Of a stretch of 64,000 nt of DNA, positions 17,574 through 25,802 are shown piece by piece. Both the position numbers and the translations under genes were made by a program. The stretch is taken from NCBI RefSeq assembly GCF_016217785.1, contig NZ_JACRGA010000026.1, positions 44,626 to 108,625 of the forward strand, read 5' to 3'. Within the stretch, counting starts at the first letter, position 1. Each line of letters begins with the position of its first letter. The DNA is from Methanobacterium sp. (GTDB taxonomy: Archaea > Methanobacteriota > Methanobacteria > Methanobacteriales > Methanobacteriaceae). The notes under the pieces were generated by a model. That model searched no databases and was not told where the DNA came from. It worked only from the letters and a program-made list of their open reading frames with translations.

Positions 17574-17819
17574 ATGAAAATAGAAATATACGGAACTGGA
17601 TGTGGCAATTGTAAAGCTGTAGAAAAGAACGCAGAAAAAGCAATAAAAGATGCAGATGCAGATGCAGATGCAGAAATCGTCAAAATCCAGGAAATGGATA
17701 AAATATTTGAAGCTGGAATAACCGGAACTCCTGGATTAGGGATAGATGGAGAAATAAAATCCATGGGTCGTATTCCCTCGGTGGATGAGATTAAAAAATG
17801 GATAGAATCCAAAAAATGA
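17574..17819 (+). CDS. Thioredoxin-like small redox protein (CGNC), copy 1
   Basis: 81 residues from the second of two adjacent ATGs; GAGGTGAT abuts the first, so the second has better spacing. MKIEIYGTGCGNCKA gives the CxxC redox motif (CGNC), followed by a thioredoxin fold with the cis-Pro region TGTPGLGIDGEIKSMGRIPS. It belongs to the 'redox-active disulfide protein 2'/thioredoxin_3 family that accompanies ArsP-type permeases. A run of Asp-Ala (DADADADAE) is encoded by four exact GATGCA hexamers (17649-17672), absent from the paralogue at 20728, so it is a recent expansion. Confidence 0.85.
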   Translation: MKIEIYGTGCGNCKAVEKNAEKAIKDADADADAEIVKIQEMDKIFEAGITGTPGLGIDGEIKSMGRIPSVDEIKKWIESKK

Positions 17820-17897
17820 AATAATTCTAGTGATTTATATTATTTTATGGAATCAAACTTACAAAAAATCTTGTTTCAAAAATAATGAGTGATCTGA

Positions 17898-18821
17898 ATG
17901 GAGTATGTTGTAAAAGTTCATAACCTAACCAAGGGCTACAAGGAAATTAAAGCCGTTGATGGTGTGAACTTTAAGGTTAAAAAGGGTGAGATATTCGGCT
18001 TCCTAGGACCTAATGGGGCTGGGAAGACTACCACAGTCAGAATGTTAACGGGTATAATCAAACCAGACAGTGGAAAAGCTTACATCTTAGGATACAACAT
18101 TCAGAAAGAGCCTTTAAAGGCCAAAGAACATATGGGTGTGGTTCCTGAAACTTCCAATGCTTACGTAGACTTATCCGCCTGGCAGAATCTGATATTAACA
18201 GCTGATCTATACGGAGTGCCTAAAAAAGATGCTGAAAAAAGAGCAGATGATCTTTTAAAGGAATTCGATCTTTATGAACGAAAAAATGATAAGGTTAAAG
18301 GGTTTTCCAAAGGTATGAAGCAACGTTTGATCCTGGCCATGGCGCTGATTAACGATCCGCAACTTTTATTTTTAGATGAACCTACCAGTGGTCTGGATGT
18401 TCAGAGCAGCATTTTAATCCGACAGATGCTGTTGCAACTCCGTGAGAAAGGTAAAACCATCTTACTCACCACCCACAACCTGGAAGAAGCCAATAAACTA
18501 TGTGAGATGATAGCCATTATCAACAAGGGCAAAATTGCCGCCATAGACACTCCTGAAAACCTTAAAAAAATGATAAAAAAGTTGAACACCATAGAGGTAA
18601 CCTTCGATGGCTCTATAGACGTCCAGGAGTTGTCAGACTTCCCTGAAATACAGGAAATCAGGAAAACTGGTGATAAATTCATTTTAAACACGGATAATGT
18701 TAACAACCTTATTTTTGCGGTTACAGAATACGCAAAATCTAAAAATATCAAAATAGTGGCTCTGAACACTCTAACCCCGTCACTGGAAGAAGTATTCATA
18801 GAACTCACCCGGAGGGGATAA
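17898..18821 (+). CDS. ABC transporter ATP-binding protein
   Basis: 307 residues. Walker A GPNGAGKT (37-44), Q-loop region VVPETSN, signature FSKGMKQR (136-143; the usual LSGGQ is replaced by FSKGM as in CcmA/NatA-type exporters), Walker B LLFLDE (156-161) and H-loop TTHNLEEA. A ~80-residue C-terminal DUF4162-like domain follows. The stop is three bases from the permease start, so the two form one exporter. Substrate unknown; location between thioredoxin-like and ArsP-type genes suggests a stress or metal role, but that is only context. Confidence 0.92.
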   Translation: MEYVVKVHNLTKGYKEIKAVDGVNFKVKKGEIFGFLGPNGAGKTTTVRMLTGIIKPDSGKAYILGYNIQKEPLKAKEHMGVVPETSNAYVDLSAWQNLILTADLYGVPKKDAEKRADDLLKEFDLYERKNDKVKGFSKGMKQRLILAMALINDPQLLFLDEPTSGLDVQSSILIRQMLLQLREKGKTILLTTHNLEEANKLCEMIAIINKGKIAAIDTPENLKKMIKKLNTIEVTFDGSIDVQELSDFPEIQEIRKTGDKFILNTDNVNNLIFAVTEYAKSKNIKIVALNTLTPSLEEVFIELTRRG

Positions 18822-18824
18822 TAG

Positions 18825-19577
18825 ATGTTAAATCTTTATTTCAACCAGTTCAAACGTTCCCTTGCCATTATGAGAAAGGACATCTTGATCTACTATCTTA
18901 AAGGACCAGTAATCATATTTGGGATATTAATACCGTTATTCCTGTTTCTGGCCTTTTTAACCGGTAGTAAGAATTTATCCACAGATTTTCTCATATCTGG
19001 GCTCATTGGGATGACCATGCTCTTTACTGCCACCTCTGTGTCTCCGGTTATAACACCATGGGAATCACAGATGAACACCCTAGAAAGACTAATGACATAC
19101 CCCATATCCATATACACCCTCATACTCGGTGATATCCTGGCTTCAGTCATCTTCGGAACATTAATCACCCTGGTGCCAGTGATCATAGGATTAGCCATTG
19201 GAGTAAATATAATTCACCCTCTTATCCTCATTACAGGAATTATTTTGGCTTCAATTTGTTTTTCAGCCCTTGGACTCTTACTTGCAACACCTCCCACTAA
19301 TGCTCCCTCTAATGTCATGATGATTTCCTCCTTGGTTAAATTTCCGCTGGTATTCATAAGTGGAATTTTTATTCCCCTAGAAATCATGCCCTTCTGGGGC
19401 AAAGCCGTTGCATCATTTTCACCTCTCACCTACTTCACTGATTTAACCCGTTATTCTCTCGGAAATGGTAGTTATTACCCAATAATACTTGATTTCACGG
19501 TTATTGTGGTGTTCACCATTATATTCTTTGCACTGGCAGTTAAAATCCATAAAAAAACATTACCCATGCGAATTTAG
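18825..19577 (+). CDS. ABC-2 type transporter permease
   Basis: 250 residues with six hydrophobic spans and the ABC-2 layout: a cytoplasmic N-terminus (RKDILIYYLKGP), SPVITPWESQMNTLERLMTYPIS between spans 2 and 3, and the FISGIFIPLEIMPFWGKAVASFSPLTYFTDLTRYSL motif near the C-terminus typical of drug/NodJ-like exporters. Partner of the ATP-binding protein immediately upstream. Confidence 0.9.
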   Translation: MLNLYFNQFKRSLAIMRKDILIYYLKGPVIIFGILIPLFLFLAFLTGSKNLSTDFLISGLIGMTMLFTATSVSPVITPWESQMNTLERLMTYPISIYTLILGDILASVIFGTLITLVPVIIGLAIGVNIIHPLILITGIILASICFSALGLLLATPPTNAPSNVMMISSLVKFPLVFISGIFIPLEIMPFWGKAVASFSPLTYFTDLTRYSLGNGSYYPIILDFTVIVVFTIIFFALAVKIHKKTLPMRI

Positions 19578-19676
19578 GCAAACTTTAGATTCAAACGATA
19601 TGAATGAAGATGATAAATGATTCGATGCAAATAATAAAAATCAAATTAAAAATTTAAAAAAAATTAGAGGTAAAAT

Positions 19677-20668
19677 ATGGTCCCTGATATTCTACAGGAA
19701 GGTGTCAATTATCTTACTTATGTCCTGATGGGTTTAGACCCGACATCAGCGTTAGGGAGTGCAGTTAATTTCTTTATATATGACACTATCAAAATCTTAA
19801 TCTTATTAACTGTGATAATATTTGCAATAGCTTTCTTCAGAAGCTATATATCACCCATTAAAGTTAGAAAGGCTTTAGCTAAGAGAATGAATATATTGGA
19901 AATGTTGCAGCTGCTTTAGTAGGTATTATCACTCCTTTCTGTTCCTGCTCTGCAGTACCACTATTCATAGGATTCGTTGAATCAGGAGTCCCATTAGGTG
20001 TAACATTCTCTTTCTTAATAGCATCGCCAATGGTTAATGAAATAGCTATCATATTGCTGTGGGGTATGTTAGGATGGCAGATAACAGCTTTATATATTAT
20101 ATCTGGACTTATCATTGCTATTATTGCAGGAATAATTATTGGAAAGCTTAAATTGGAAGGGGAAGTGGAAAGTTATGTGTATGAAATGATAGAGAAGATA
20201 AAAGCAGCTGAGAAAGCCGGTATTACTTTGGAAGAGGAGAAACAGACACCTAAAGAGCGTTTGTTGTCTTCAAGAGATTACACATTTGATTTATTGAAAA
20301 AAATAGGGCCCTATGTTGTAATAGCTATTGGTATAGGTGCAATTATTCATGGTTATGCTCCTGCGGATTTCCTAATTAAATACGCGGGTCCAGGTAATCC
20401 TTTAGCAGTGCCCATAGCGGTATTAATCGGTGTACCTTTATATTCAAATGCTGCGGGAATTATTCCTTTAGTTGCGGTCTTTATAGAAAAAGGAATACCC
20501 ATTGGAACCGCTTTAGCCTTTATGATGGCAGTAACTGCACTATCATTACCAGAGATGATCATACTCAGAAAAGTGTTAAAACCTAAACTTCTGGCTATAT
20601 TCATAGGCATATTGGCCGTGTCCATAACCTCCATAGGCTACCTTTTCAATGCCATAATTTACGTGTAA
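19677..20668 (+). pseudogene. ArsP/UPF0718-type permease with a -1 frameshift
   Basis: The ATG at 19677 (SD GAGGTAAAAT) encodes MVPDILQEGVNYLTYV... in frame until about 19893, then reads into a stop at 19919. The family continues in the -1 frame from about 19895 (IGNVAAALVGIITPFCSCSAVPLF, IGFVESGVPLGVTFSFLIASPMVNE) to the stop at 20668. Together they make a ~330-residue DUF318 permease with the conserved PFCSCSAVP motif. One missing base near 19890-19900 explains the break. Either a recent mutation, a sequencing error or recoding; no classical slippery heptamer is visible. The family includes organoarsenical exporters (ArsP). Confidence 0.8.
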
Positions 20669-20727
20669 TACTTATAAACGTCTTTAAATTTCTTTAAATA
20701 AATATAAAGAATAAAGAGTGATAAAAA

Positions 20728-20967
20728 ATGAAAGTTCAGGTCTATGGAACTGGTTGTGCCAATTGCAAGGCACTGGAAAAAACAGCAAAAAAAGCAATTG
20801 ATGAGTTAGGAGTGGATGTGGAAGTTGAGAAAATAGAGGATATGGAAAAAATCTTAGAAGCAGGATTACTTTCAGTTCCGGGATTTGCAGTGGAAGGGGA
20901 TATGAAATCTATGGGACGTGTTCCCTCTGTTGAAGAGATAAAAAAATGGGTTAAAGCTAAAATGTAA
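20728..20967 (+). CDS. Thioredoxin-like small redox protein (CANC), copy 2
   Basis: 79 residues. MKVQVYGTGCANCKALEKTAKKA carries the CANC redox motif; SVPGFAVEGDMKSMGRVPSVEEIKKW matches the C-terminal half of the paralogue at 17574. A cytosolic partner of the UPF0718 permease in many genomes. It follows the permease by 59 bases. Confidence 0.88.
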   Translation: MKVQVYGTGCANCKALEKTAKKAIDELGVDVEVEKIEDMEKILEAGLLSVPGFAVEGDMKSMGRVPSVEEIKKWVKAKM

Positions 20968-21014
20968 ACCATTTTCAGATGATCATGCATCAGTAAAAAT
21001 GGAGAACCAAAAAT

Positions 21015-21233
21015 ATGTTTCCCCGTCTTAGAAAATATGAAAAAATATTGCAAAAAGTTTTAATCATTATTTTATTTGTTATAGGTGCTCTGTATGTTAT
21101 TGGTGTTTTATTCAATCTGTTTGAATCATTTAACGGTAAGGTCATTCAAATAGCAATGGTCTTGATCTTCTTTTACTTTTTAATCTGGTTAATTGGAGTA
21201 AGATGCAGGCTATCTGGAATGAAAAGAAAATAA
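21015..21233 (+). CDS. Small two-span membrane protein
   Basis: 72 residues, basic at both ends, with two hydrophobic spans (about 14-34 and 43-62) and a single Cys in GVRCRLSG. GGAGAACC lies eight bases upstream of the ATG. No family recognised. It follows the thioredoxin-like gene by 47 bases on the same strand and may be co-transcribed; it converges on the DUF166 gene. Confidence 0.6.
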   Translation: MFPRLRKYEKILQKVLIIILFVIGALYVIGVLFNLFESFNGKVIQIAMVLIFFYFLIWLIGVRCRLSGMKRK

Positions 21234-21253
21234 ATGAAATTAAAATATTTATT

Positions 21254-21952
21254 TTATATTTTTAAGTTCCGATTTTCCAAACGTCTATTAGCAAATGCAA
21301 TTGCCTCTTCAAAAGCGTCTCTGTGAAGCCCAGATGCCATCTCTTTTTTACATTCTTCATCACTGAATAGTCTCATTTTGGCTGCTCTGCAGGGATAATG
21401 CTGTAATTTGAGTCCCGCTTCTGTTGGGAGATTTTCAGGATCTAATTTTTTACCCAGATAATTCTCTTTTATAAAATCAGATACAAAAGAGGTTGATCCG
21501 CATGGGGAGGATCTTAATACAACTATGTCCTTAAGTTTATTTCCATCTAATTTCAGTACAACTTTGGGTTTCCCTATATCTGATACGAACTTATCGAAGA
21601 TAGGGTTGCCATTTTCTTCAAGTTCACACATTATATAAGGGCAGACAATATTATCATGTGATTCTAATTGGTTTTTGAAACCATCACCCCTCCATGCGGC
21701 CACTATTATCCAATCAACTTTATCTGCAAATCTTTCTACCAGTTCTAACGTGAGATCTGGATGTGTAGTGTAGGTTATGAGTATATTAGCATCTTCAATC
21801 TGTTTGACATTTTCTTCAGGTATTTCAATGTCATCCATAAACATGGAAGTAGGTTGTTCCAGTTCTATAAATTTGGTATCAAATTCTTTTTTTATGGTAT
21901 CGTATGCTCTGTCTCCGTATGGTCCGTCAGTGGCTATTGCAACTTTAATCAT
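21254..21952 (-). CDS. DUF166 family protein
   Basis: 232 residues. Starts IKVAIATDGPYGDRAYDTIKKEF, with alternating alpha/beta structure, CPYIMCELEENG in the middle, SSPCGSTSFVSDF (a Cys-Ser-containing loop) and KLQHYPCRAAKMRLFSDEECKKEM near the C-terminus. This matches DUF166, a methanogen family sometimes labelled thymidylate-synthase-like without evidence. The five Cys are conserved features of the family as I remember it. It directly follows arsC (stop/start one base apart), so the two are one operon; a role in arsenic or redox handling is inferred from that. Confidence 0.8.
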   Translation of the reverse strand: MIKVAIATDGPYGDRAYDTIKKEFDTKFIELEQPTSMFMDDIEIPEENVKQIEDANILITYTTHPDLTLELVERFADKVDWIIVAAWRGDGFKNQLESHDNIVCPYIMCELEENGNPIFDKFVSDIGKPKVVLKLDGNKLKDIVVLRSSPCGSTSFVSDFIKENYLGKKLDPENLPTEAGLKLQHYPCRAAKMRLFSDEECKKEMASGLHRDAFEEAIAFANRRLENRNLKI

Positions 21953-22393
21953 TTACTCACCTCTATAAAATGTTACTTTGATCCATTCTTTAATTTCATC
22001 TCTAATTCTTCTGAAAGCATCAGTTTTTTCATGGTCATTTCCGTCAACTGCCACCGGATCTTCAAATGATTCATGGAGATAAGTTTTTCCTCCATGGAAA
22101 AAGGGACATGCCTCACCTTCTCCTCCGCATACTGTAACTACATAATCAAATTCAAAGTCCTCAAATTCTTTGAGACTTTTTGAATGATTATCTGATATAT
22201 CAACACCAACTTCTTCTAATACCTTAACTGCATATGGATTTACGGTACTTGGATTGCTTCCTGCACTATAAACTTCAAAATTTTCGCCATATATCGATTT
22301 TAGAAGTCCTTCAGCCATCTGAGACCTCGCTGAATTTTGATTGCATAGAAATAAAACCTTTTCTTTGGTTTGTGATGCTTTCGTTTTCATCAT
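21953..22393 (-). CDS. arsC: Arsenate reductase, LMW-phosphatase fold
   Basis: 146 residues from the ATG at 22393; a longer frame to 22429 would begin inside the operator/TATA and is unlikely. The P-loop CNQNSARS (C-x5-R-S) near residue 17, GSNPSTVNPYAVKVLEEVGVD, and the redox pair in VCGGEGEACPFF identify a thioredoxin-coupled ArsC of the Staphylococcus plasmid type. FEDPVAVDG is the DP loop. It reduces arsenate to arsenite for Acr3. No SD is present; the TATA at 22411-22426 lies ~20-25 bases upstream, implying a leaderless message. Confidence 0.9.
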   Translation of the reverse strand: MMKTKASQTKEKVLFLCNQNSARSQMAEGLLKSIYGENFEVYSAGSNPSTVNPYAVKVLEEVGVDISDNHSKSLKEFEDFEFDYVVTVCGGEGEACPFFHGGKTYLHESFEDPVAVDGNDHEKTDAFRRIRDEIKEWIKVTFYRGE

Positions 22394-22410
22394 CAATAAA
22401 TAAAACATCC

Positions 22411-22426
22411 ATATATTTAAATATAT
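22411..22426. promoter_or_regulatory. Perfect 16-base palindrome between arsC and arsR
   Basis: ATATATTTAAATATAT is its own reverse complement. It is 17 bases before arsC (minus) and 21 before arsR (plus), the position of a TATA box for leaderless genes in both directions, and it resembles the copies at 14281 and 17126. Binding by the adjacent ArsR would shut both promoters. Confidence 0.65.
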
Positions 22427-22447
22427 CATATGTAAATAGCAAAGTTC

Positions 22448-22804
22448 ATGAAATCATGCGAAATTGGCACCGGAGAAAAGCCCAATGAAGATCAGATTAA
22501 ACGACTGAAAAAGATAACCTCCGAAATCCCAGATGATGATATATTACTTCAAAATGCAGACACCATAAAGGCCCTTGCAGACCCAACCAGGCTTAAAATA
22601 CTTCATTTGTTGAAATATGGTGAATTATGTGTTTGTGAGATAATCACTGCAATGGAAAAACCACAACCGACCATATCTCATCACTTGAACATCTTAAAAA
22701 AAGCAGGATTCTTGAAATGGCGAAAAGAAGGTGTTTGGGTGCACTATAGTCTGTCTAACCTAGAAATTACAGACATTTTAGAGAATATCCTAGAAAATAA
22801 ATGA
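22448..22804 (+). CDS. arsR: ArsR-family transcriptional repressor
   Basis: 118 residues, a winged helix. ADTIKALADPTRLKILHLLKYG, then ELCVCEI (the Cys-Val-Cys metalloid-sensing motif in the alpha-3 helix of ArsR), the recognition helix PQPTISHHLNILKKAG and wing WRKEGVWVHYSL. It is expected to release DNA on binding As(III)/Sb(III). No SD; probably leaderless. Its stop overlaps the acr3 start as ATGA (22801-22804), so repressor and pump are coupled. Confidence 0.92.
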   Translation: MKSCEIGTGEKPNEDQIKRLKKITSEIPDDDILLQNADTIKALADPTRLKILHLLKYGELCVCEIITAMEKPQPTISHHLNILKKAGFLKWRKEGVWVHYSLSNLEITDILENILENK

Positions 22805-23904
22805 ATTATCTGGAGAGATGCCAAATGAAGGACGATGTTGCTAGTCAAATCACTGATCAAATCTGTGATACTCCTAAACTTGGATTTCTGGATAGATTTT
22901 TAACTCTTTGGATTTTTTTAGCCATGGTACTTGGAATTTCCATAGGAGTTTTTTTGCCTGCTTTTAAAGGTATAGTGAACCAGTTTCAGGTAGGAACCAC
23001 GAGCATACCCATTGCCATAGGCCTCATTCTTATGATGTATCCTCCATTGGCCCGCGTTCGCTATGAAGAATTACCTAAGGTCTTCCGGGACTGGAAGGTT
23101 TTAGGATTGGCCATGTTCCAGAACTGGATAGTAGCCCCTTTATTGATGTTCGCGTTAGCTGTAATATTTTTATCAGCATATCCTGAGTACATGGTAGGAC
23201 TAATTCTAATTGGAATAGCTCCTTGTATAGCCATGGTCTTAGTTTGGAATCAGCTTGCCCAGGGAAACAATGAATATGCTGCCAGTTTGGTGGCTCTAAA
23301 CAGCATATTCCAAGTCCTCTTTTACAGTGTATACGCATGGTTCTTTATCACCATAGTCCCACCATTACTTGGAATCCAGGGAACTACGATTGATGTGAGT
23401 ATTTTAGAGATAGCCCAAAGCGTTTTCATTTACTTAGGGATTCCATTCATAGCAGGATTCTTCACCAGGTTCTTCCTAATCAGAGTTAAAGGAAAAGAGT
23501 GGTACCATGAAAAATTCATACCAAAAATAAGCCCCATAACCCTGATAGCTCTTTTATTCACCATAGTGGTGATGTTCAGCTTAAAAGGAGATTACATAGT
23601 TCAGATACCATTAGATGTGGTAATCATAGCCATACCCCTACTGGTATATTTTGTGGTGATGTTTTTCATCACATTTTTCCTGGGATACAAATTGGGAGCA
23701 GATTACACCCGAACCACAGCTATATCATTCACAGCAGCCAGTAACAACTTTGAACTGGCCATAGCAGTTGCTATAGCGGTTTTTGGAATTGGATCCGGGG
23801 TGGCATTTGCCACAGTAATAGGTCCCTTAATCGAGGTGCCTATCTTAATAAGTCTGGTGAATGTTGCGTTGATCTTCCAAAAACGTTATTTTAAGGGATC
23901 ATAG
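22801..23904 (+). CDS. acr3: Arsenite efflux permease Acr3
   Basis: 367 residues with ten hydrophobic spans. LGFLDRFLTLWIFLAM begins the family core; the essential cysteine is C142 in IAPCIAMVLVWNQLAQGN; FTAASNNFELAIAVAIAVFG near the C-terminus is also typical. An internal ATG eight codons in is an alternative start. Antiporter of arsenite against protons. Downstream member of the arsR-acr3 operon. Confidence 0.95.
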   Translation: MNYLERCQMKDDVASQITDQICDTPKLGFLDRFLTLWIFLAMVLGISIGVFLPAFKGIVNQFQVGTTSIPIAIGLILMMYPPLARVRYEELPKVFRDWKVLGLAMFQNWIVAPLLMFALAVIFLSAYPEYMVGLILIGIAPCIAMVLVWNQLAQGNNEYAASLVALNSIFQVLFYSVYAWFFITIVPPLLGIQGTTIDVSILEIAQSVFIYLGIPFIAGFFTRFFLIRVKGKEWYHEKFIPKISPITLIALLFTIVVMFSLKGDYIVQIPLDVVIIAIPLLVYFVVMFFITFFLGYKLGADYTRTTAISFTAASNNFELAIAVAIAVFGIGSGVAFATVIGPLIEVPILISLVNVALIFQKRYFKGS

Positions 23905-23963
23905 TCAAAAAATAGATAAAAATTGATTGATAACTATCCTTCAAATATCTGCATTAGAAAAAA

Positions 23964-24002
23964 CAATGAACAATCACAATGAACAATCACAATGAACAAT
24001 CA
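23964..24002. repeat. Three tandem copies of a 13-base unit
   Basis: CAATGAACAATCA is repeated three times without gaps (23964-23976, 23977-23989, 23990-24002) directly before the DsrE-like gene. Each copy contains ATGAACAATCA, which creates spurious start codons. Confidence 0.75.
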
Positions 24003-24018
24003 ATTATGGCGATTCAAC

Positions 24019-24339
24019 ATGCATATCGGATTTATATTAACGAAAAGCCCCTCAGAACAGGGATTTAGAACATTTATTGATTTTTCAAAATTATATATCA
24101 ATAATGATCAAATCTCCATTTATTTAGTTGGAAATGGAGTTTACTGTGCCCGAAAAAGTTATTCTAATCCTGATTTAGAAAAGCTTTTTAAATATTCAAA
24201 GGCCCATGTGTCTGGCAGTGATCTTAAAGCAAGAGGAATTGAAGGAGAACAAATAAAAGACAGTCTGATTGTGTTTTCAAAGTACGATGACATGGTAAAG
24301 GATGTTATGGAGAATTTTAACCAAGTTGTAAGTTTTTAA
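24019..24339 (+). CDS. DsrE-fold (Tus-like) protein 1
   Basis: 106 residues from the ATG at 24019; an upstream ATG at 23992 lies in the tandem repeat and is less likely. MHIGFILTKSPSEQGFRTFIDFSKLYI, then ISIYLVGNGVYCAR and VSGSDLKARGI are the alpha/beta features of DsrE/DsrF proteins. One Cys (in GVYCAR) lies near the usual active-site region. Together with the next two genes it makes a three-protein set like TusD/TusC/TusB or DsrE/F/H, which pass sulfane sulfur between proteins. Role inferred from fold and context. Confidence 0.75.
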   Translation: MHIGFILTKSPSEQGFRTFIDFSKLYINNDQISIYLVGNGVYCARKSYSNPDLEKLFKYSKAHVSGSDLKARGIEGEQIKDSLIVFSKYDDMVKDVMENFNQVVSF

Positions 24340-24360
24340 CAACCCAACGGAGTCAGTAAG

Positions 24361-24750
24361 ATGACAACACCCCTGAATGAAAATAGGTCTAACGAAGAAA
24401 CAATGGTTATTGTGTTGTTGGATGGTCCTTACATTTCACAATATGCAGATATTGGATATAAGATGGCAAAATCTGCCCTGAATTTAGGTTATGTGGTGAA
24501 GATATTCTTATACATGGATGGTGTGCACATACCCCGAAAAGATCAAAATCCCCGGGATTTTCCAAAAACTTCCAGGATTATTGAAGAATTAATAGAAAAG
24601 GGTTGTGAAATTAAAGCCTGCGTGCGTTGTGCAGCTGCAAGAGGATACTTGGACCAATCACATTACGTAAAAGGGGTTCAAATTACCAGCGTCTATGATC
24701 TTGCAGAATGGATGGATGAAAATAACAAAGTTGTAATTTTAGGGAGTTAA
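24361..24750 (+). CDS. DsrE-family (TusD-like) protein 2
   Basis: 129 residues. MVIVLLDGPYISQYADIGYKMAKSAL opens a DsrE fold; VVKIFLYMDGVHIPRKDQNPRDF and the C-terminal KACVRCAAARGYLDQSHYVKGVQITS follow. The CVRC pair sits where TusD/DsrE carry their sulfur-accepting Cys, so this is the likely catalytic subunit. SD GGAGT precedes the ATG. Two bases separate it from the next gene. Confidence 0.82.
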   Translation: MTTPLNENRSNEETMVIVLLDGPYISQYADIGYKMAKSALNLGYVVKIFLYMDGVHIPRKDQNPRDFPKTSRIIEELIEKGCEIKACVRCAAARGYLDQSHYVKGVQITSVYDLAEWMDENNKVVILGS

Positions 24751-24752
24751 CC

Positions 24753-25106
24753 ATGTCATCCTCATTAGTTATAATAGATAAAGCCCCTTACGGACATGAA
24801 AACGCTTTAAGTGGAATTTATATTACAATAGCAAGTTTAGATAAAGGGCATAAATCTGATGTTCTTTTAATGGGTGATGGTGTTTATGCTGCATTAAAAA
24901 ACCAGTCAGCGGAAAAAACAATTGGATATCCGTCAGTAAGTGAATTAATATATTCATTATTCCCTAATGGGACTCTATTTGTCCATTTAGATTCTCTTAC
25001 CCAAAGAAGAATTAACTATGAGGATCTGGTAGAGATAGCAGAACTTATTGATAGTAAAACTCTCTACAACCTTTCAAAATCAAAAGAACATATAATAAAA
25101 ATTTAA
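24753..25106 (+). CDS. DsrE-family (TusC/DsrF-like) protein 3
   Basis: 117 residues. SLVIIDKAPYGHENALSGIYITIASLDKGHKSDVLLMGDGVYAALKNQ is a textbook DsrF/TusC-type start. No Cys is present, so it would be a structural rather than sulfur-carrying subunit. Tightly packed between protein 2 and the Fe-S protein. Confidence 0.82.
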   Translation: MSSSLVIIDKAPYGHENALSGIYITIASLDKGHKSDVLLMGDGVYAALKNQSAEKTIGYPSVSELIYSLFPNGTLFVHLDSLTQRRINYEDLVEIAELIDSKTLYNLSKSKEHIIKI

Positions 25107-25118
25107 GAGGCAAATAAA

Positions 25119-25730
25119 ATGGAAATGAAAGAACTGAAATACGAAATTTTCGAAGACGGGGCTCTAGTAAAAAGTGTTTCCATAACTAAAATAATGCCCT
25201 GCATGGCAGAAGAAGGAAGGGTTAAACTGGCAATGCAGCTTGATTCAACATTAGATCAGGTAATGCCTATATTTTCAGGTAAATTTCCCCCAGGAAAAGT
25301 AAATTACATTCCACACAAAAAAATCCTAACACTAAATACACACGAAAGGGTTATATCATTTTTCCCCTCTGGAAGAATCATGATGATGAACACCAGGGAC
25401 CCTGAAGAAGGAATAAAAATAATAACAGAGTTCATGGAAAAAATAAACCAATGCTACCTGGAAAGTGAGAGTGGAGATGTAGGCGAAGATCTATCAGAAA
25501 AGCTGTCAAAAATAGGGCCATTAAACATTTATAACTGCCTACCCCAAACCAACTGTGAAGAATGCGGAACAGCCACCTGCATGGCATTTTCAATGAAAAT
25601 TCTCTCTGGAGACAGTACCCTGGATCAGTGCAAACCGTTCTTAAAGGCAGAAAATCAGGAAAAATTGAATTCATTGAAGGAACTTCTGGGGGATCAGCTG
25701 ATGAAAACCCTGGGATGGGTTGAAAAATAG
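25119..25730 (+). CDS. Fe-S (PF04060-type) cluster protein
   Basis: 203 residues. The first ~130 residues form an unassigned alpha/beta domain with two short repeats of the pattern ...SGK...P...KILTLNTHERVISFFPSGRIMM. The C-terminal ~60 residues hold the FeS domain seen in the CO dehydrogenase/acetyl-CoA synthase gamma subunit and RnfB: NIYNCLPQTNCEECGTATCMAF...TLDQCKP, with four Cys spaced C-x4-C-x2-C-x4-C plus a distal Cys. It would hold a 4Fe-4S cluster. In this operon it could reduce or supply electrons to the sulfur relay; that is inference. Confidence 0.85.
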   Translation: MEMKELKYEIFEDGALVKSVSITKIMPCMAEEGRVKLAMQLDSTLDQVMPIFSGKFPPGKVNYIPHKKILTLNTHERVISFFPSGRIMMMNTRDPEEGIKIITEFMEKINQCYLESESGDVGEDLSEKLSKIGPLNIYNCLPQTNCEECGTATCMAFSMKILSGDSTLDQCKPFLKAENQEKLNSLKELLGDQLMKTLGWVEK

Positions 25731-25802
25731 AGGGTTATATTGCCCTTTTTCCTTAAATAACTTGAATTATATAATAATCATCTTAACGAGAGGGTCACGA
25801 TT

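Noticed and set aside
17649..17672. Possible CRISPR-like or satellite repeat
   Set aside because: The hexamers are in frame within a conserved thioredoxin-like gene; no spacers.
19880..19905. Programmed -1 frameshift site in the permease
   Set aside because: No X-XXY-YYZ slippery heptamer and no evident downstream stimulator; mutation or sequence error is simpler.
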